Source: Notospermus geniculatus (Eukaryota; Nemertea; Pilidiophora; Heteronemertea; Lineidae). From it: a stretch of 64,000 nucleotides of DNA. Below the pieces are notes generated by a model, which saw nothing but the letters and a program-made list of their open reading frames with translations, ran no database searches and was not told the origin of the DNA. Position 1 is the stretch's first letter. Every line of letters begins with the position of its first letter. The stretch spans positions 138,205 through 202,204 of the forward strand of contig NMRB01000034.1 in assembly GCA_002633025.1 (NCBI GenBank), read 5' to 3'. Shown here piece by piece: positions 1 to 12,059 of the stretch. The position numbers and the translations under genes were made by a program.

Positions 1-3000
1 ACTACATCCGACGTTGACCACGCTCTTTGTCATCATTTTGAAATCATTTCATAGCGTTCATTTTCATGATTTTGCCCGCCCGGCTGCTTCAGTGTCAGCC
101 ATGTTTACTACTAATTCCATCCTCTACCACTGATGGCAACAGCTAACAGCCATACTGTAGAAATTCTATGAAATCTCGCATGTGTTCATTGCCAGAGTTA
201 ACGCCCCAGCAGCGGTGGCGGTGACGTGCGGCGAATCGCGGAACTGACGCAGGCTGGCACGACATTACGTCGTCTTTTTCTGCACTGTGATACAGTGGGG
301 CTTTAAGGACACTGACCTCACGTGTCTGTTATGTTGACTAGACACACTGCTTGGAAAAGTAACCACACAGAAAGGAGACCTGCCCCTGTTAATTTCAGCT
401 GTTTTCGGAGACACTCAAAAAGGCCCAGATATGGAGGAATAATTTAACCATAACAAGCTGTTACAGCATTATGGAGTAATAGGTGGGGAACCCTGTAGTT
501 CTTCTGAAATATTATAAAAAGTCCAAGGTATTCCTGCGTAAATTATTCGTATGTTTTCTATATTTACTATTTCTTTATCTAATTGAACTGTAAAGCCATT
601 CACTTCTTGTTCAGCATAATCTTTGAATCTATCATTAGGATTTTCTCCTTCGATTATAGAACTGAAAGATATCTCATGATGTCCACTGGGCCTATGCTCT
701 TTTCCATTGTGAATAGCTCTGCTATAATTTGGATTAGCTGTTAAAACCTTAATTTGTGGTTTAGACATTTTGGTAATCTTTCTGGTAAAAACGTCCTGTG
801 TTCTGCTTCGACACCAAGACTAGAATAGACTAGTATTATAGATAGCTTTTTAGCATATTTTGTTTCTGTAAATGATAAATCTTTTAAGTTATATTGTATA
901 TTTTTGATAAGTCAGGTAACTTAATATAAGGTGGCGGTTATGGTTTAAAGGTTTCCTTGAGATCTGTTAAGAAGTTTGCAAGTCGAATGTTGTTGGTTTG
1001 TCAGTCCTTTTATATAAGTGACAAAATAAAAGAAACAAAGCATTTTAGAGGTGTATTTTTGAAGTGTATTTTAGTGTGTTTTTGGGGGCTAGTTTGTTTA
1101 TTTTGGTCGCTTGTCTTCGTTCTCTATCTGGATCCCCTCCCCAACTCCCTTATACTGGCACAGATCATCTGAAGCGCTAGAGGGTACCCCGAGCGAGACA
1201 GAGGATGGCGAAAACGACATTGGTGGCACTGGTCGGCTTGTTCTTTGGACTACATCCAATGGTGTCATGTATAATGATGATGGAAGATCCGAATTATCGT
1301 CGAGTAAGAGAAGAGTTGACTGCCGAACTGTATGTGATAGTACGTGCTGCAAGAACAAAAGAACTGTACATTGTAGTTTCTAAAGGGGTTCTCAGTCTCG
1401 GCATTTTGGGTTGGTGTGATTTTAATCATCAAACATTATGTTCTTCAGGTATTTTACAACCTCTGTAAAGCAGTCCTTTCTGACCCAAACGTCGGCCGTG
1501 CAGTCTACTAACAGATCTTTGAGTTTGGACGTAATAGGGTTGCCTAGGATCGGGAATATTCCCTCAAGAAGTTTCCCGTGACTTTTGACATCTGATTTTG
1601 TTGAATAGGGCGCCTTTCGATAAATTCGGATGGAATCCAGTACACTCTCTTCAATTCTTTGCCTCCTCTATCTTTGTGCTGGATAGTTTCCAGTAGAATT
1701 TTTTCCCGTCTCAGTAGCCATCCCAAAATCAATGAACAACACGACTGTGTGTTGGAGATAAATACTTGAGGTCAACTGGAATGTTGTTACATTTGAGATC
1801 ATTGTGAAGCCAACAAGAAGCATGAATTGACTCCATTGCACTTGCTTTCTGGACATTCTGCATAATGCACCGTGTAGAAATCGGCTAACCTCTTCCTACA
1901 CTCTGCAGCAAGCAGCCAGATTCCGTATTCAATGCTTTGGGGTTTTCTCGTGCGCCCAGTGAGAAGCCTCGTTTCTTCGTCACTCACGGAAGAAAAATAT
2001 CAATGATGTCATTTTATCAAAGGGGCTGTTTCACTTCAAATTGAAAATTGCGATTTGTGATCCGTGGGAAAACTGAAAGAGCTATGATCTTGCAATTTGG
2101 AGGGACAATTCTGTGTTTCAGACCAATTTCGGTGGTACAACAATCAATAACATTTGAAGTAATTTTTTAAGACAAAAGGATTTAAGTGCGTGTCCACGAG
2201 TAGGCCATGCAGAATGTGATAAGGTGGGGGTCAACGGATTTAAATGAAATTTGGTGTGCAGGACCCTCCTACTGAGTGATGAAAACATGCAAAATATTAA
2301 CCCAATTGATTCACTGGTTATGGAGTAAATGGCTCAAGTTTGATTTCGGCAGATTTTAGTGATTTTTTAAAACAAATTTCTGGGTCATTTCCAGTCACTG
2401 CCTACAAAAAAGTATAAAACCAATTTAATCGCCCTTTGGTGTTTCAGGATGATGTGGTCACCCTTTACCTAGAAGGCCAGGGTGGTATCTATCACCATGG
2501 GGAAGAAAAGGGCATTTGAGGCCCTTTTTGACATAGGTCAAAAGAGACCCCTGTAACTCGGATGGTACAGGGAGATGGACAATAAAACACCCCTCATTCT
2601 GAAGTGCATACCTGAAAACCCTTAATGGAAAAATAAAATCTTTGGGCGCTACTTCAGGGAATGGGTAGGAATTGGAATAAAAAAGGTGAAATACCAGTGC
2701 TGCCACCTAGCAGTGATTCTGTGAAGCAAAGAACCGAGTACCATTAATTCTTGGAACCACTTACATCCTCGCTAAACCCTTCAAAAAAGGTGGAGAAATG
2801 TGTCCTGAGTTTCTATCAGAGGAGAGCAGTGCCGCTTCCCTTTCAGGATTGAGGGCGGGGGGGGGGGGAATTGCCTTCCAAAAATTCTAAATTTACTGAT
2901 GATGCTATTCGAATTCCCAGACATCAAGTTTTGAATATCAGAGAGCCAAGTCCACCTGAGGAGTGGCTTTTTTATTTGAGATCCTAAGAGGTTATCTGCA

Positions 3001-3500
3001 GAGGAATGGCCTAGGTGAATCCATTGGTGGGCCCCACCTGAGCTTGCTGCTCACTGTTCCCAAATGAACCATTCTTGTTGCGGTTTTTGGAGTCCATAGG
3101 TTTAATTTTTGGAAGCATGTATTCTGGACCATTACCAACGGTACATAAGCAATTCATTCATAGTATTTGAAAATTGAATGTTTTATCTGCATTCTGCTAC
3201 AATTTTCTTTCCAAAACTCTGAATCCAGAAACCAAGCTTCATTACATTAAGGAGATAAAATGAAGGTGAAAACTAACTGTTATCAAATTTATTTTGATAT
3301 GTACTATGTGACAAATATGAAAGACCCCCGACAATAACCCCAAAGACAATCGCCTATGAACAAGTGGTACCACCCCCACCCCCCGCGTGGGAAAAAACAA
3401 CCCTTCAGCAGAGCAACAAAATCTGTGTTAATTCACGGAGAAGTATTCATCACACGACACTGTCCAGCTGGTTGCCTGTTTGCATATATTATGCTGCCCC
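1..3500. other. Anonymous non-coding stretch, apart from the small ORF listed separately
   Basis: No recognisable exon, RNA gene or mobile-element ends were found here. A plus-strand frame at about 1114-1383 ends in a cysteine-rich tail (CRTVCDSTCCKNK) but has no recognised homology or clear splice sites, so it is not called. A G run lies near 2859-2870. Confidence 0.4.
469..768 (-). CDS. Hypothetical 99-aa open frame
   Basis: This is an uninterrupted minus-strand frame with a true ATG (complement of 766-768) and a stop at 469. The predicted product is hydrophilic, with no signal peptide, membrane segment or family motif that I recognise. It begins MSKPQIKVLTANPNYSRAIH. It could be a small gene, an exon or a chance frame. 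An open frame of this length is expected by chance in a window of this size, so confidence is low. No neighbouring exon with compatible splice sites was found. Confidence 0.2.
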   Translation of the reverse strand: MSKPQIKVLTANPNYSRAIHNGKEHRPSGHHEISFSSIIEGENPNDRFKDYAEQEVNGFTVQLDKEIVNIENIRIIYAGIPWTFYNISEELQGSPPITP

Positions 3501-3541
3501 TGCCCTCACGAAAGTCAGTGAATACTTGTTAGTGTCTCAAG

Positions 3542-3817
3542 TTACAATCCTGCTTCTTTCATCACCCTGATGCGCAGACTTCTTCTGTTCAAAACTTCAC
3601 GAGCAGCACTTTCCCGCCCTTCGTCATGTTCTTTTTCCAAGGGATGACTGCACTTTTGTTTGGCGGACAGTCTGCTGAAGTAGGCAGCTATCTGTTGAAT
3701 TGTCAACCAATGGTCCTTGCCGAAACTGGCTTTTAGCTTCCGAGACGCGTCAACATGGTTTTCCTTCATCCCAGTCCTAACACCTTTCATGAATTCCTTC
3801 CGGAGAAAGAGTTGAAT
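3542..3817 (-). pseudogene. C-terminal fragment of a repetitive invertebrate protein family
   Basis: The minus frame, read from just upstream of its internal Met, contains LFLRKEFMKGVRTGMKENHV followed by the segment HWLTIQQIAAYFSRLSAKQK. The spacing and wording resemble the C-terminal part of a high-copy, uncharacterised invertebrate protein that I recall as carrying a Lys-rich, G-x-x-T-G-x-K-x-N-x-x-D-x-S-R motif followed by W-L-T-x-x-Q-I-x-x-F-S-R. The function is unknown to me. There is no N-terminal part nearby, so this is read as a transposed or decayed gene fragment. The family match rests on memory of a motif pattern, not a search. Confidence 0.35.
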
Positions 3818-3929
3818 TCTTTGGAAACTTTATCTATAGTCCAACTTTTCGGAACAAGCTGGTCGTAGTTGCCCTTGATAATAAATAATGTTCTTCACCT
3901 TTTTTTGGGACATGGCATAGATTGACTGA

Positions 3930-4500
3930 AATTGCACTCAACGTCAATTAACAGCACATCATGTCACTTTTCCCCAGTGGGGGTCTGTGGTGAACATTCT
4001 TAACCAAGTTTGGGTCAGGCGATAAAACTGAATCTAACAAACTAATGGCGTAATGCCCATTTGTTTCCCTGAGTCTCCCTGCTTAGTATATGTGACTGAA
4101 AATACTGTTGATGGGTAATTCGCATGAAGTCCGTAAGAAGTGGTAAATATTTTTACTTGTGCAGATTTTACACTTATCTCCGGGTAAAACCTTTGTGGCA
4201 TTTTATTTATGCATAGAACCCACTGTGCATCCTGACTAACCTTCTCACTGATTTCACAATCGTTATTTTCGTGACCCAATTGCTGTGCTAACAAATTTGA
4301 GTTAATATTTGGGTCATTTTGGACACACTCGAACAATTTCTGACTCAATAACAAAGTTATAATATTGGGTTATCCTTGCTGGGCCATTTTTGTAACCCAA
4401 TTACTGGCGCAAGCAAAATGGTTGAAAAACTGGGTCGAAAATAACCAAGTGTGGGGGTTGGGTCAAAATGACCTAGTACTATTGGGTTAAAATCTACCAA
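3930..4500. repeat. Degenerate repeat with many TGACCCAA / TTGGGTCA motifs
   Basis: Short words such as TGACCCAATT, TTTGGGTCATTTTGG, GTAACCCAATTACTGG and TTGGGTCAAAATGACC recur in both orientations over about 550 bases. This is the pattern of a decayed dispersed repeat. A 106-aa minus-strand frame at 4034-4354 lies inside it and is probably a chance frame. Confidence 0.4.
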
Positions 4501-4737
4501 TGAACCAGTTCTACCTGGCGAAATAACAATTATGTCCTTATGTGCAAAAAAAATTATAGCGAAATGCGTACTTACGAAAACGAATACATAAGAATATTAA
4601 TAAATAAATAAGAATATTAATAAACTATGGTTTGAAATCTGAGACACAAATTTAAAGTTGTGGATGTTTCTCTTTCAGAATTGTGAAAACGATAATTGTA
4701 TAACATCAGTTTTCTATACTACTATGCAAAAGATCTT

Positions 4738-4843
4738 GGGCCTGTTTCATAAAGTGACTTTAAGCTAATGGTACTTTAACCAAATGGAAAGTGCATTAAG
4801 TTAATGGTACCATTAGCTTAAAGTCACTTTATGAAACGGGCCC
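4738..4843. mobile_element. Short foldback MITE (106 bp)
   Basis: Two arms of about 37 bp (4738-4774 and 4807-4843) are almost perfectly complementary. They start GGGCCTGTTTCATAAAGTGA and surround a loop of about 32 bp. CTT flanks both sides and may be a 3-bp target duplication. There is no coding capacity, so it would depend on a transposase made elsewhere. Confidence 0.75.
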
Positions 4844-6600
4844 CTTGTGATGTGCATTGGTATACCCCATTCACTCTACAATTTGCTGGGATTTAATTAA
4901 TACGCAACTAAATGCTGCTTTTTCAACACAGTAACTGGGCCAGGAAAATGACCCCAAAATTAAGTCACATAATACCCTGCCCTATAGGACGGGGTAAAAG
5001 ATGCAACATCCCATCAGTCTGATAGGGTAGGTGACCTACTTCAATGTCCTGCCCACTGTTAACGGTACCTGGTTGCTGAGTGGTTGTTATTAATAGTACT
5101 ACGTATAATTCCAGGGAGATAAGCATATGGCTGTTGATTAGTAGTGCACATTGGAATGCATGTGAGTTTCAGAATTAAATGATACAAAAATCCCTAGTAA
5201 AAATGTGTTTTAGCCCAGTGGGTTAATCACTGTGTTCAAGTGCAAGGAAATCGTCTTGCAGTGGATGATCTGTCCTCACATTCCTCCTGTCACCTTGAGA
5301 CAAATGCATCTTGTAAAACCCGAGTACTTCCTGGTGACTTTCTCTCACCAGACCACCAAACTTGAATCAAAACTTGCCAATACCTAACCACAGTGAATGT
5401 ACAAATTTGCTGTAATAGTTCATATGGACCAGACAATTCTGGGCCAGCATCTGACACCCATCAGACCATACTATCAAACTTGGACCAGAACTTGCTATGC
5501 CTCATCATGTAATGAGTGTTAGCGGCAGGGTTTATGAACTGGACCATTTTGGGCAGCATCTGGTTTCTTTTACTTTTATTGAAGTGTGAAGGAGTAACTG
5601 TACACAACACCAATCTGTAATTGGACTGGCCCAATCTGTGAGTAGCACTTTTGTTTATAATTGAAAAGACAGTCTGACCAATGTCTTTAAAGGGAAAGTC
5701 TGATCATTGCAAATTTCTCCCAAACAACGCCCGAAAATTGATATGACATCCTTTTCTTCACTCGGATTTCCACCTGCCTTCTTGGGTTGCGTACATCCAT
5801 CGGCGTGGAGAAAACGCGGAATTCCACGGAATTCCGCAAGACATAATTTGGTGGTCTGCAGTTTATACAGTACTATTAACTGGTGTGAAACTTGTCACGT
5901 GGATCATCCCGTCCCGTCCCCTCCCCTTGTCTCTTATCGCATACCTGTAGCCGAAACCGGCACAACTAGAACTGCTGATGCAATTTTCTGTAAGTTAGGG
6001 TACAAATTTTTGTACCCAGGCTTGGTGAGTTCAATACTTAGGACATCATTTGTGTCCTGGAGGGTACACCGCAGCTGGGTCAAAAGAAGGGCCCGGAAAG
6101 CAGAATTATCTGGCTGAATGATCAACCGGTAGTGATCAATAACTACCTGGAATGAACAAAATACACGACGTCAGCATTCTGAGACACATTCAAATTAGAT
6201 TTAGCCTAGTTACCCAGGGGGCAAAGGGCAAAAATGGGGGACCAGCTGCTGTAAAACGTCACCCCCTCATAATGTGTTCAGGGGACCCCTGAGTCACACT
6301 AGGGTGGGTGGCCTTTGAGATTTTTTTGCAAGACGCCGAAAAATTGACTTTGAAGTTCAGGACACTGACTTTATCATTGGACCCAAGAACTGACACATGA
6401 CTGAACGTTGTGCACGAGAATGGGACACGATGTACAGCTAACTTTTAAACAGTGGGATTTACACCCCACAAATGTATTACCAATAGATAGAAACATGGTG
6501 GCTCTTAATTAAATAAGCATGTATTTTGTAGTTTTTAACTAGTTACGAAATTGAAAACGGCGTTTTTAGCTTACCTCTGTGATGTGAGCTTCTCTCATGG
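4844..6600. other. No gene recognised
   Basis: The only long frame (5707-6117, plus) starts at a non-ATG codon. Its translation has no recognisable domain and shows no splice context, so it is not called as a gene. Duplicated GAATTCC words occur near 5820-5845. Confidence 0.4.
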
Positions 6601-6629
6601 TGTGTCGTCCGTCGTCGATGGACATGAGG

Positions 6630-7185
6630 TTTTCTATCTTGATTCTCTTGTTCTTATAGGTTTTCTATCTTGATTCTCTTGTTCTTATAGGATTCGTCAA
6701 TTTAATTACGTCCACTACAGTGTCATAGGTTGTTTGTAGGTTCGTGAAACCTTGGTACTTTGAGACCTCAAGGTTTTCTATCTTGATTCTCTTGTTCTTA
6801 TAGGATTCATCAATTTACTTACGTTCTTATAGGATTCATCAGTTTACTTACGTCCACTACAGTGTCAAAGGTTGTTTGTACTATCTTGATTCTCTTGTTC
6901 TTTTGGAGTCATCAATTAACTTACTCCACTACAGTGTCATAGGTGGTTTGCAGGTTCGTGAAACCTTGGTACTTTGAGACCTCAAGGTTTCTATCTTGAT
7001 TCTGTTGTTCTTATAGGATTCATCAATTTACTTACGTCCACTACTGTGTCATAGGTTGTTTGTAGGTTCGTGAAACTTTGGTACTTTGAGACCTCAAGGT
7101 TTTCTATCTTGATTCTCGTGTTCTTATAGGATTCATCAATTTACTTACGTCGACTGCAGTGTCATAGGTTGTTTGTAGCTCGGAA
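6630..7185. repeat. Tandem array of degenerate units with a shared core
   Basis: The phrase TTTCTATCTTGATTCTCTTG followed by TTCTTATAGGATTC recurs about six times, starting near 6630, 6661, 6775, 6880, 6990 and 7103. Between copies, TCAATTTACTTACGTCCACT and then GTGTCATAGGTTGTTTGTAG recur. Full units are about 110-125 bp, and partial units show internal deletions. No reading frame stays open through the array. It looks like a minisatellite built from a local duplication. Confidence 0.8.
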
Positions 7186-8028
7186 TTTAGCCCATTCCTC
7201 GTTTACGATGCGTATTGCGTGAATTGCTTAGTGACACCTAAACAAACGCAATGCCTTCACACAACGAATGCCTAAACAACGAATCCCTTCACAATATTGA
7301 AATGAGGGAAGAACATCAAATTTGTTGGTCCTTTCACTCCATAATTAGGCTCCTGTGACTCTACAGCATTCACAGCATGTTCATTGTGAGCTGCTGCTGT
7401 CCTTAGTTGTGGTTTAGGTCTGGCATATGGATAGCATCGCACACATCGCCTTTCTGAACTCGCATCCGTACTCTCCGTTGAACTGAATGCAGTTCCTAAC
7501 AACTGGACGTGCAACAGAGTCACATGATGAACAAACAAAGAAACACTTGCTTGTCATCGGTTGCTGTGTCACTGGGTGAATCCACTGAAATCCTTCATGC
7601 ATCCTCCTTAAGAGGTTCGAAAAATGTTGTCATGTTTGGTTTACCAGACCCGAACCATAGTGGATGCAAAACTCACGATCTCCAGCGTCATGCACTTGTG
7701 TCTGACAGATGCAGTGACCTCTGGGACCCAAAGGGCTACTGCGGGGAGGTCCGCCTCCTCCTGCCTTGCACTCATCAGCATGTCCACTCAACACTCGGAG
7801 CCACAAGCACGGACGTTTAGTTGTGCCTTCAGGGCACGCACTTTCGCTCTTTCCGGTTCAATAACAAATTGTACCTTGGGGGTATCACAGGGGGTACATG
7901 GGAGTACGTCAGTTCGTTAAAAAGTCAAAATTTGTGTTTTTGACCAAGATTTCTGTCAGATTTTCTGTTTGTTTCTCCATTTAAAAAATTCCTGGAAGAA
8001 ATACTGGAGACGCCAACATGCAATAGGA

Positions 8029-9208
8029 GCTGTCAGCGAGTTGACCACTAGGTGTCACTAGGGCCCAATTCAATGCATCTAGCGGACCCAGTCATTATCG
8101 ATCGAGCAGCGATCATAATAGATTTCCTGTACATTTGGTCCGCTAAGACTGTGCTGCCATCTGTTAGCAATATGCGCGGCTGACTGCTCCTATTGGGTAT
8201 TAAGCTTGCGACCAATCAATGATTCTGTATGTTCGAATTTTGCCTATGCGAAACACTATGAATGCTAAATATTGCAGCTTGTTGAGGGAATATATTGCAG
8301 ACTTGAGATACGGCCCTTGTCATGGGAAAAAGTTGCCAGTGGGACACTACACTACCATTACCTGCAACTGTGTGTGCTCCGTAGCTGACAGTGTAGGTTT
8401 TTTTCACATTGGCGCATAGAGTGAGCATTCAGTGCCCTTTTCCCATTCATATTATAATAAGCACTATGATTGACAGGACTGGTGGCGGCGGGTAACACGA
8501 GAGGCCACGTGGGTGTCTACATAGGGGGCGCGCTGATCTTCTGTCATGCCTGGCGCAATTGTCGTGGTTGTGTTTACGATCAGGAGTAACTGAAGTACAG
8601 CTTTCGTCGGCTGGAGGGAATGGATGATGTACGGTCGGTAATGAACTCAGTTGATCGCGCATTCAGAAATGCTCGCGCTATGTGCCTATTAATGCTCACA
8701 ATGCCCTATCTGACAAAAGGCTTATGCTCCACTATTCAATTCTTATGCTCCACTATTGAATTCTTATGCGCCACCATTCAACTCTTATGCTCTTTACTTG
8801 CTTGGGAATGCGCTTCTTGTGCCTTAATTATTGCTCACAATGCCCTTATGCTCGTTTTGACAAAAGGCTATGCGCCACCATTGAATTCTTATGCTCTTTA
8901 CTTGCTTCGGTGACAAAAGGATATGCGCTCAATCATTCATCCTTGAGCGGTAGTCTCGCGGTAGTCACAACGTCTGAAACTTTTGTGATGCTGCTTTGCG
9001 CACGACTGCCCCGTCAATGGCGGGATCATTCCCGCCCGGCGGCATCGGTCTTCGGAATAGGAGCAGTCAGCCGCGCATATTGCCGATGGCAGCAAAGTTC
9101 TAGCGGGCCAATGTACATGTACAAGACATCTACGTGATTGCTGCACGATCGATAGTGACTGGGTCCGCCATAGATGTAGTGACCACCTGTCGGTCAACTC
9201 GCTGTCGG
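8029..9208. repeat. Large inverted repeat, about 1.2 kb overall
   Basis: The left arm (8029-8194, from GCTGTCAGCGAGTTGACC to GGCTGACTGCTCCTATT) is the diverged reverse complement of the right arm (9057-9208, from AATAGGAGCAGTCAGCC to GGTCAACTCGCTGTC). The roughly 860-bp middle holds a degenerate run of CTTATGCTC-type words at 8700-8930. Arms this long with a non-coding middle suggest a foldback transposon. No intact ORF is present. Confidence 0.6.
8700..8935. repeat. Degenerate short tandem repeat (TTATGCTC / CCACTATT words)
   Basis: Words such as CTTATGCTCCACTATT, CTTATGCGCCACCATT, TGCTCTTTACTTGCTT and GACAAAAGG recur at irregular spacing. The 97-aa and 123-aa frames across this region are by-products of the repeat and are not called. 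Confidence 0.5.
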
Positions 9209-9808
9209 TGTAAAGGGAAAGAATGTCGCCACGAAAAACTGTCCCAGGAACAAACATCCTACTAGTATTACATTCTAATCTCTGGGGATTGATTTTCTAT
9301 AGTCGTGCCGCTTATTCCGTCATTCAACAATAGAAGGGGACACTTTTTACAGGGAGACACTCTGTACCGTTACACCGGCTCCTATTGCAATCAGCCCAGC
9401 AGGTGGTCGCTGTCGGGCCGAGCTCAACACAAAGCAATTATGTCCCGCCCGCATATCTTGGAATGAGGTTATAAGCCTGTCAATCGGGCAGCTAATCGTT
9501 CTGTGCACTGAATGGTGTCGCCTGCCCACTAATACCAGGTAGCCAATCGTACGCCTTCCCGTAAAAGGGGCTGGCCTAAAGGGCATGAGCAGAGGCAGAG
9601 CACACTAATGAAAAAAACCTAGTGGGTTCCTGCATGAAGATACTGACAGCAGCATTGGTTATGGTTACAAATTGCCCAGCTTGTAGGGAAATGTCTGTCT
9701 GCTCTCGCCACAACGACATACGCACTGTTGCTGTTTTGTCTTTTAGGAAAAGTTGACACACTTTAGACGGATGGCGCTTGACGTTCACTGTCTGAGGTGC
9801 ATCAATCT

Positions 9809-9927
9809 GGGCCCATATTCATAAAACCTTGCTAGCATAGTTGGTTGCTAGTTTTGTACATTGGCCTGTAAAAACTGGCCAACTTAGCAAGTAACTAGGG
9901 CTAGCAGGGTTTCATGAATATGGGTCC
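9809..9927. mobile_element. Short foldback MITE (119 bp)
   Basis: Ends GGGCCCATATTCATAAAACC and the complementary GGTTTCATGAATATGGGTCC enclose inner arms that include GCTAGC. No coding capacity. Similar TATTCATAAA ends occur at 32298-36078, which suggests a related family in this genome. Confidence 0.65.
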
Positions 9928-10166
9928 TGGAGGATACCGGTACTGTAAATACATGTAAGTGCTATAAACTGTCATTGCAAAGGAGTCATTCTTATTCTTA
10001 TTATCGTAATATCATTTCAGCATTTATTATTGTGGAAGATGGCATTCAAGATTCCAAAATCCGTTGATTTTAAAAAGAAAATTAGATTTTCATATCACAG
10101 AAGATTGGAAGGAAGTGATAAGAAGCCTGAGAATGAGATTAATAGAGGACATACACGTAGGCCTAC

Positions 10167-10574
10167 CTGTTGAATTGTTGTGGTGACGGAGAGCAATTTT
10201 TTGATCGGCGAATGACGAGCTTCTTCAATAGTAATCTGTGGTGCTGGTGACGGATTTATGAGCTCTTTTGCATTTTGTATGATGTTGTTAGGGATGTTAG
10301 GGACTGGTGCAGTCTTGAACGATTTGAATTGTTTCGTTTCAGTTAGGTGAGTAGTTTTCGATGCGTAGTTCATCATGATTATTGATGGATTTTCACGAAT
10401 AGTCTTTGCAAAGTTTTGTGAATATATGTACAGCTTGGTCGCTGTTGTTGAATCTGCAATGGCAACGATCCACATGTCTTTCGACTGTGGGGTATCTTTG
10501 TTGATTATCTTCGTTGTGGTTTTTACGACATTCACTCTCAGTGGAATCTTGATGAGGTTGTTTGCAGTTGCGAG
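10167..10574 (-). CDS. OB-fold-like (replication protein A-like) exon, partial gene
   Basis: A long minus-strand exon ends in a canonical donor (CAACAG|GTAGGC at 10167). It is open upstream past 10535; the 5' limit given (10574) is approximate. The product runs IPLRVNVVKTTTKIINKDTP, then MWIVAIADSTTATKLYIY, then SIIMMNYASKT. The alternating strands with a V-A-I-A-D-S-T-x-A-T-K-L segment resemble the OB folds of RPA-type single-strand DNA-binding proteins. No start codon or partner exon was located. It might be a host gene exon or an OB-fold gene carried by a large transposon. The domain call is by pattern only. Confidence 0.4.
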
Positions 10575-10921
10575 TACTGTTATATATCATGCCTCGTTCT
10601 TTCAATCTCGGCTTGAAGAAACTGGGTTGCGATGTCGCCCATTATCCCATCTACCTCAGTGAGGTACACTAGACAGTTCTAAAAGTTACTTTTCTCACCG
10701 AGTACCTTGAACTGTGTAAGAAATCCTCGGGCATCCAACGACTTGGCTTGTAAACAGAGTTCCACTGCGGCGGTATGACATGCGTGCTTTAAAATAATCA
10801 TCACACCGTGGTTAAAACCATATTTGTCCTTTATTTCTTTCATCTATGGAATCTGACTTTACAGGGTTTCCACCATCCCAAGTTTACGTGGAACTGAAAA
10901 TACAAGTTACAAAATCCTAAA

Positions 10922-11066
10922 GGGCGGTTTACACTAGGTTGCACCAAGTTGCAAGTTGCAGCTACATGTACTTGCAACTTGTTGCAAACTACCTGGGACG
11001 GTTTACGCATAGAAAAATCGAGGCAACATCCAGCGTGATCGAGTTGCAACAAGTTGCATGCCCGTT
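10922..11066. mobile_element. Probable MITE with repeated GTTGCA words
   Basis: GGGCGGTTTACACTAGGTTG begins a stretch rich in AAGTTGCAAGTTGCA and ACAAGTTGCAT, with GGACGGTTTACGC inside and CATGCCCGTTA at the end. The ends are only partly complementary, so the boundaries are approximate. Confidence 0.3.
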
Positions 11067-11672
11067 AATAACAACACCCTTTCTGTCGTTCCCGGGAAGA
11101 CCGCCACTCCTATGTGATACATGATGACAAGAAGTGCAAGTTTTACTATTATTATATTGGAAGTGATTTGGACTCCCTCTGAGTCTCCCTTCCCCCATTT
11201 GACATTTTAACTTCATAGAATATTTCATGAAGTAACCCGAAAATCATCAAATGTGCTTTAACTCAGGAACGACTTGACCCAGAGCGCACAAATGTGCTAT
11301 GTGGCTCCCTCTAGATGACCTTTATGTGCATGTGACGTTTTGGTCCGATCGGACATCCAATATGGCCGCGAGGTGCCATCACCCCCAAATCATTGAAGTC
11401 CTACAACTTAGGAATGAGTTGACCCAGATTGCTCATAACTGACATACACCTCTCTCTGTCATTACGCTATTATGTTCAAACGGGTGAGCACATGGTCCAT
11501 GGACCATTTCATTCAGTCTCCTGTAGGCCTGCCAGTTCCATTTACATCATCATACATGTACGTACTGCATTTCGTGAGTGCCACCATCAGCAGCAGTCAG
11601 CTGGAGATGCCATCGATATCTCCTTACTAATCTTTCCTTTGTCAGCCGTTGACAATGCACTGTCCTCCCTAT

Positions 11673-12059
11673 TCATTCATGAAGATGAGGATTCTGTTGG
11701 CATCTCCAACACCACTTCCACCTCTTGTTTGTATCAGTGACAGACCGTGGGTCCGAGTCCCGATCTGCATTTTGAAAAATCTGGTCTACCTGTTCACGGA
11801 TGTGCTCGTACAAGACTTCCATGTCCTCAAATGGTGACTCAACCCACAGTGGTTTAACTCTCTTCTTCATGACAGTGAAGAGTTTTTCCTCGTTGAGTTT
11901 TTCCTTCATGATGAGTTCTGAGAATCCCTGGCACTTACGTGAGTTGATGATGAATCTTGCCAACGTTAAGGATAGGAGGCACATGTTGTGGACTTCTGGA
12001 ACTTTTGATGCCTTTGACATAAATTGGACTTTGGTCATGCACTCCTTTTCCCTCCTCAA
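11673..12059 (-). pseudogene. Unrecognised coding-like fragment, probably of a mobile element
   Basis: A 128-aa minus frame is rich in K and E and predicted helical (VMKKRVKPLWVESPFEDMEV is typical). No family motif is certain. It lies in the same orientation as the frames at 12832-13230 and 14097-14429, and all three may be remains of one gene or of nested elements. No intact start or splice chain was reconstructed. Confidence 0.25.

Noticed and set aside
1111-1383. Cysteine-rich plus-strand frame (CRTVCDSTCCKNK tail)
   Set aside because: Interesting composition, but no ATG context, splice border or family match; not enough to call.
5707-6117. 136-aa plus-strand frame
   Set aside because: Non-ATG start, no recognised domain, no splice sites, low coding likeness.
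6630-7185. CRISPR-like array
   Set aside because: Units are long, uneven and without unique spacers; the genome is clearly animal.
8620-9137. 97-aa and 123-aa plus frames
   Set aside because: They follow the degenerate TTATGCTC repeat and one arm of an inverted repeat.
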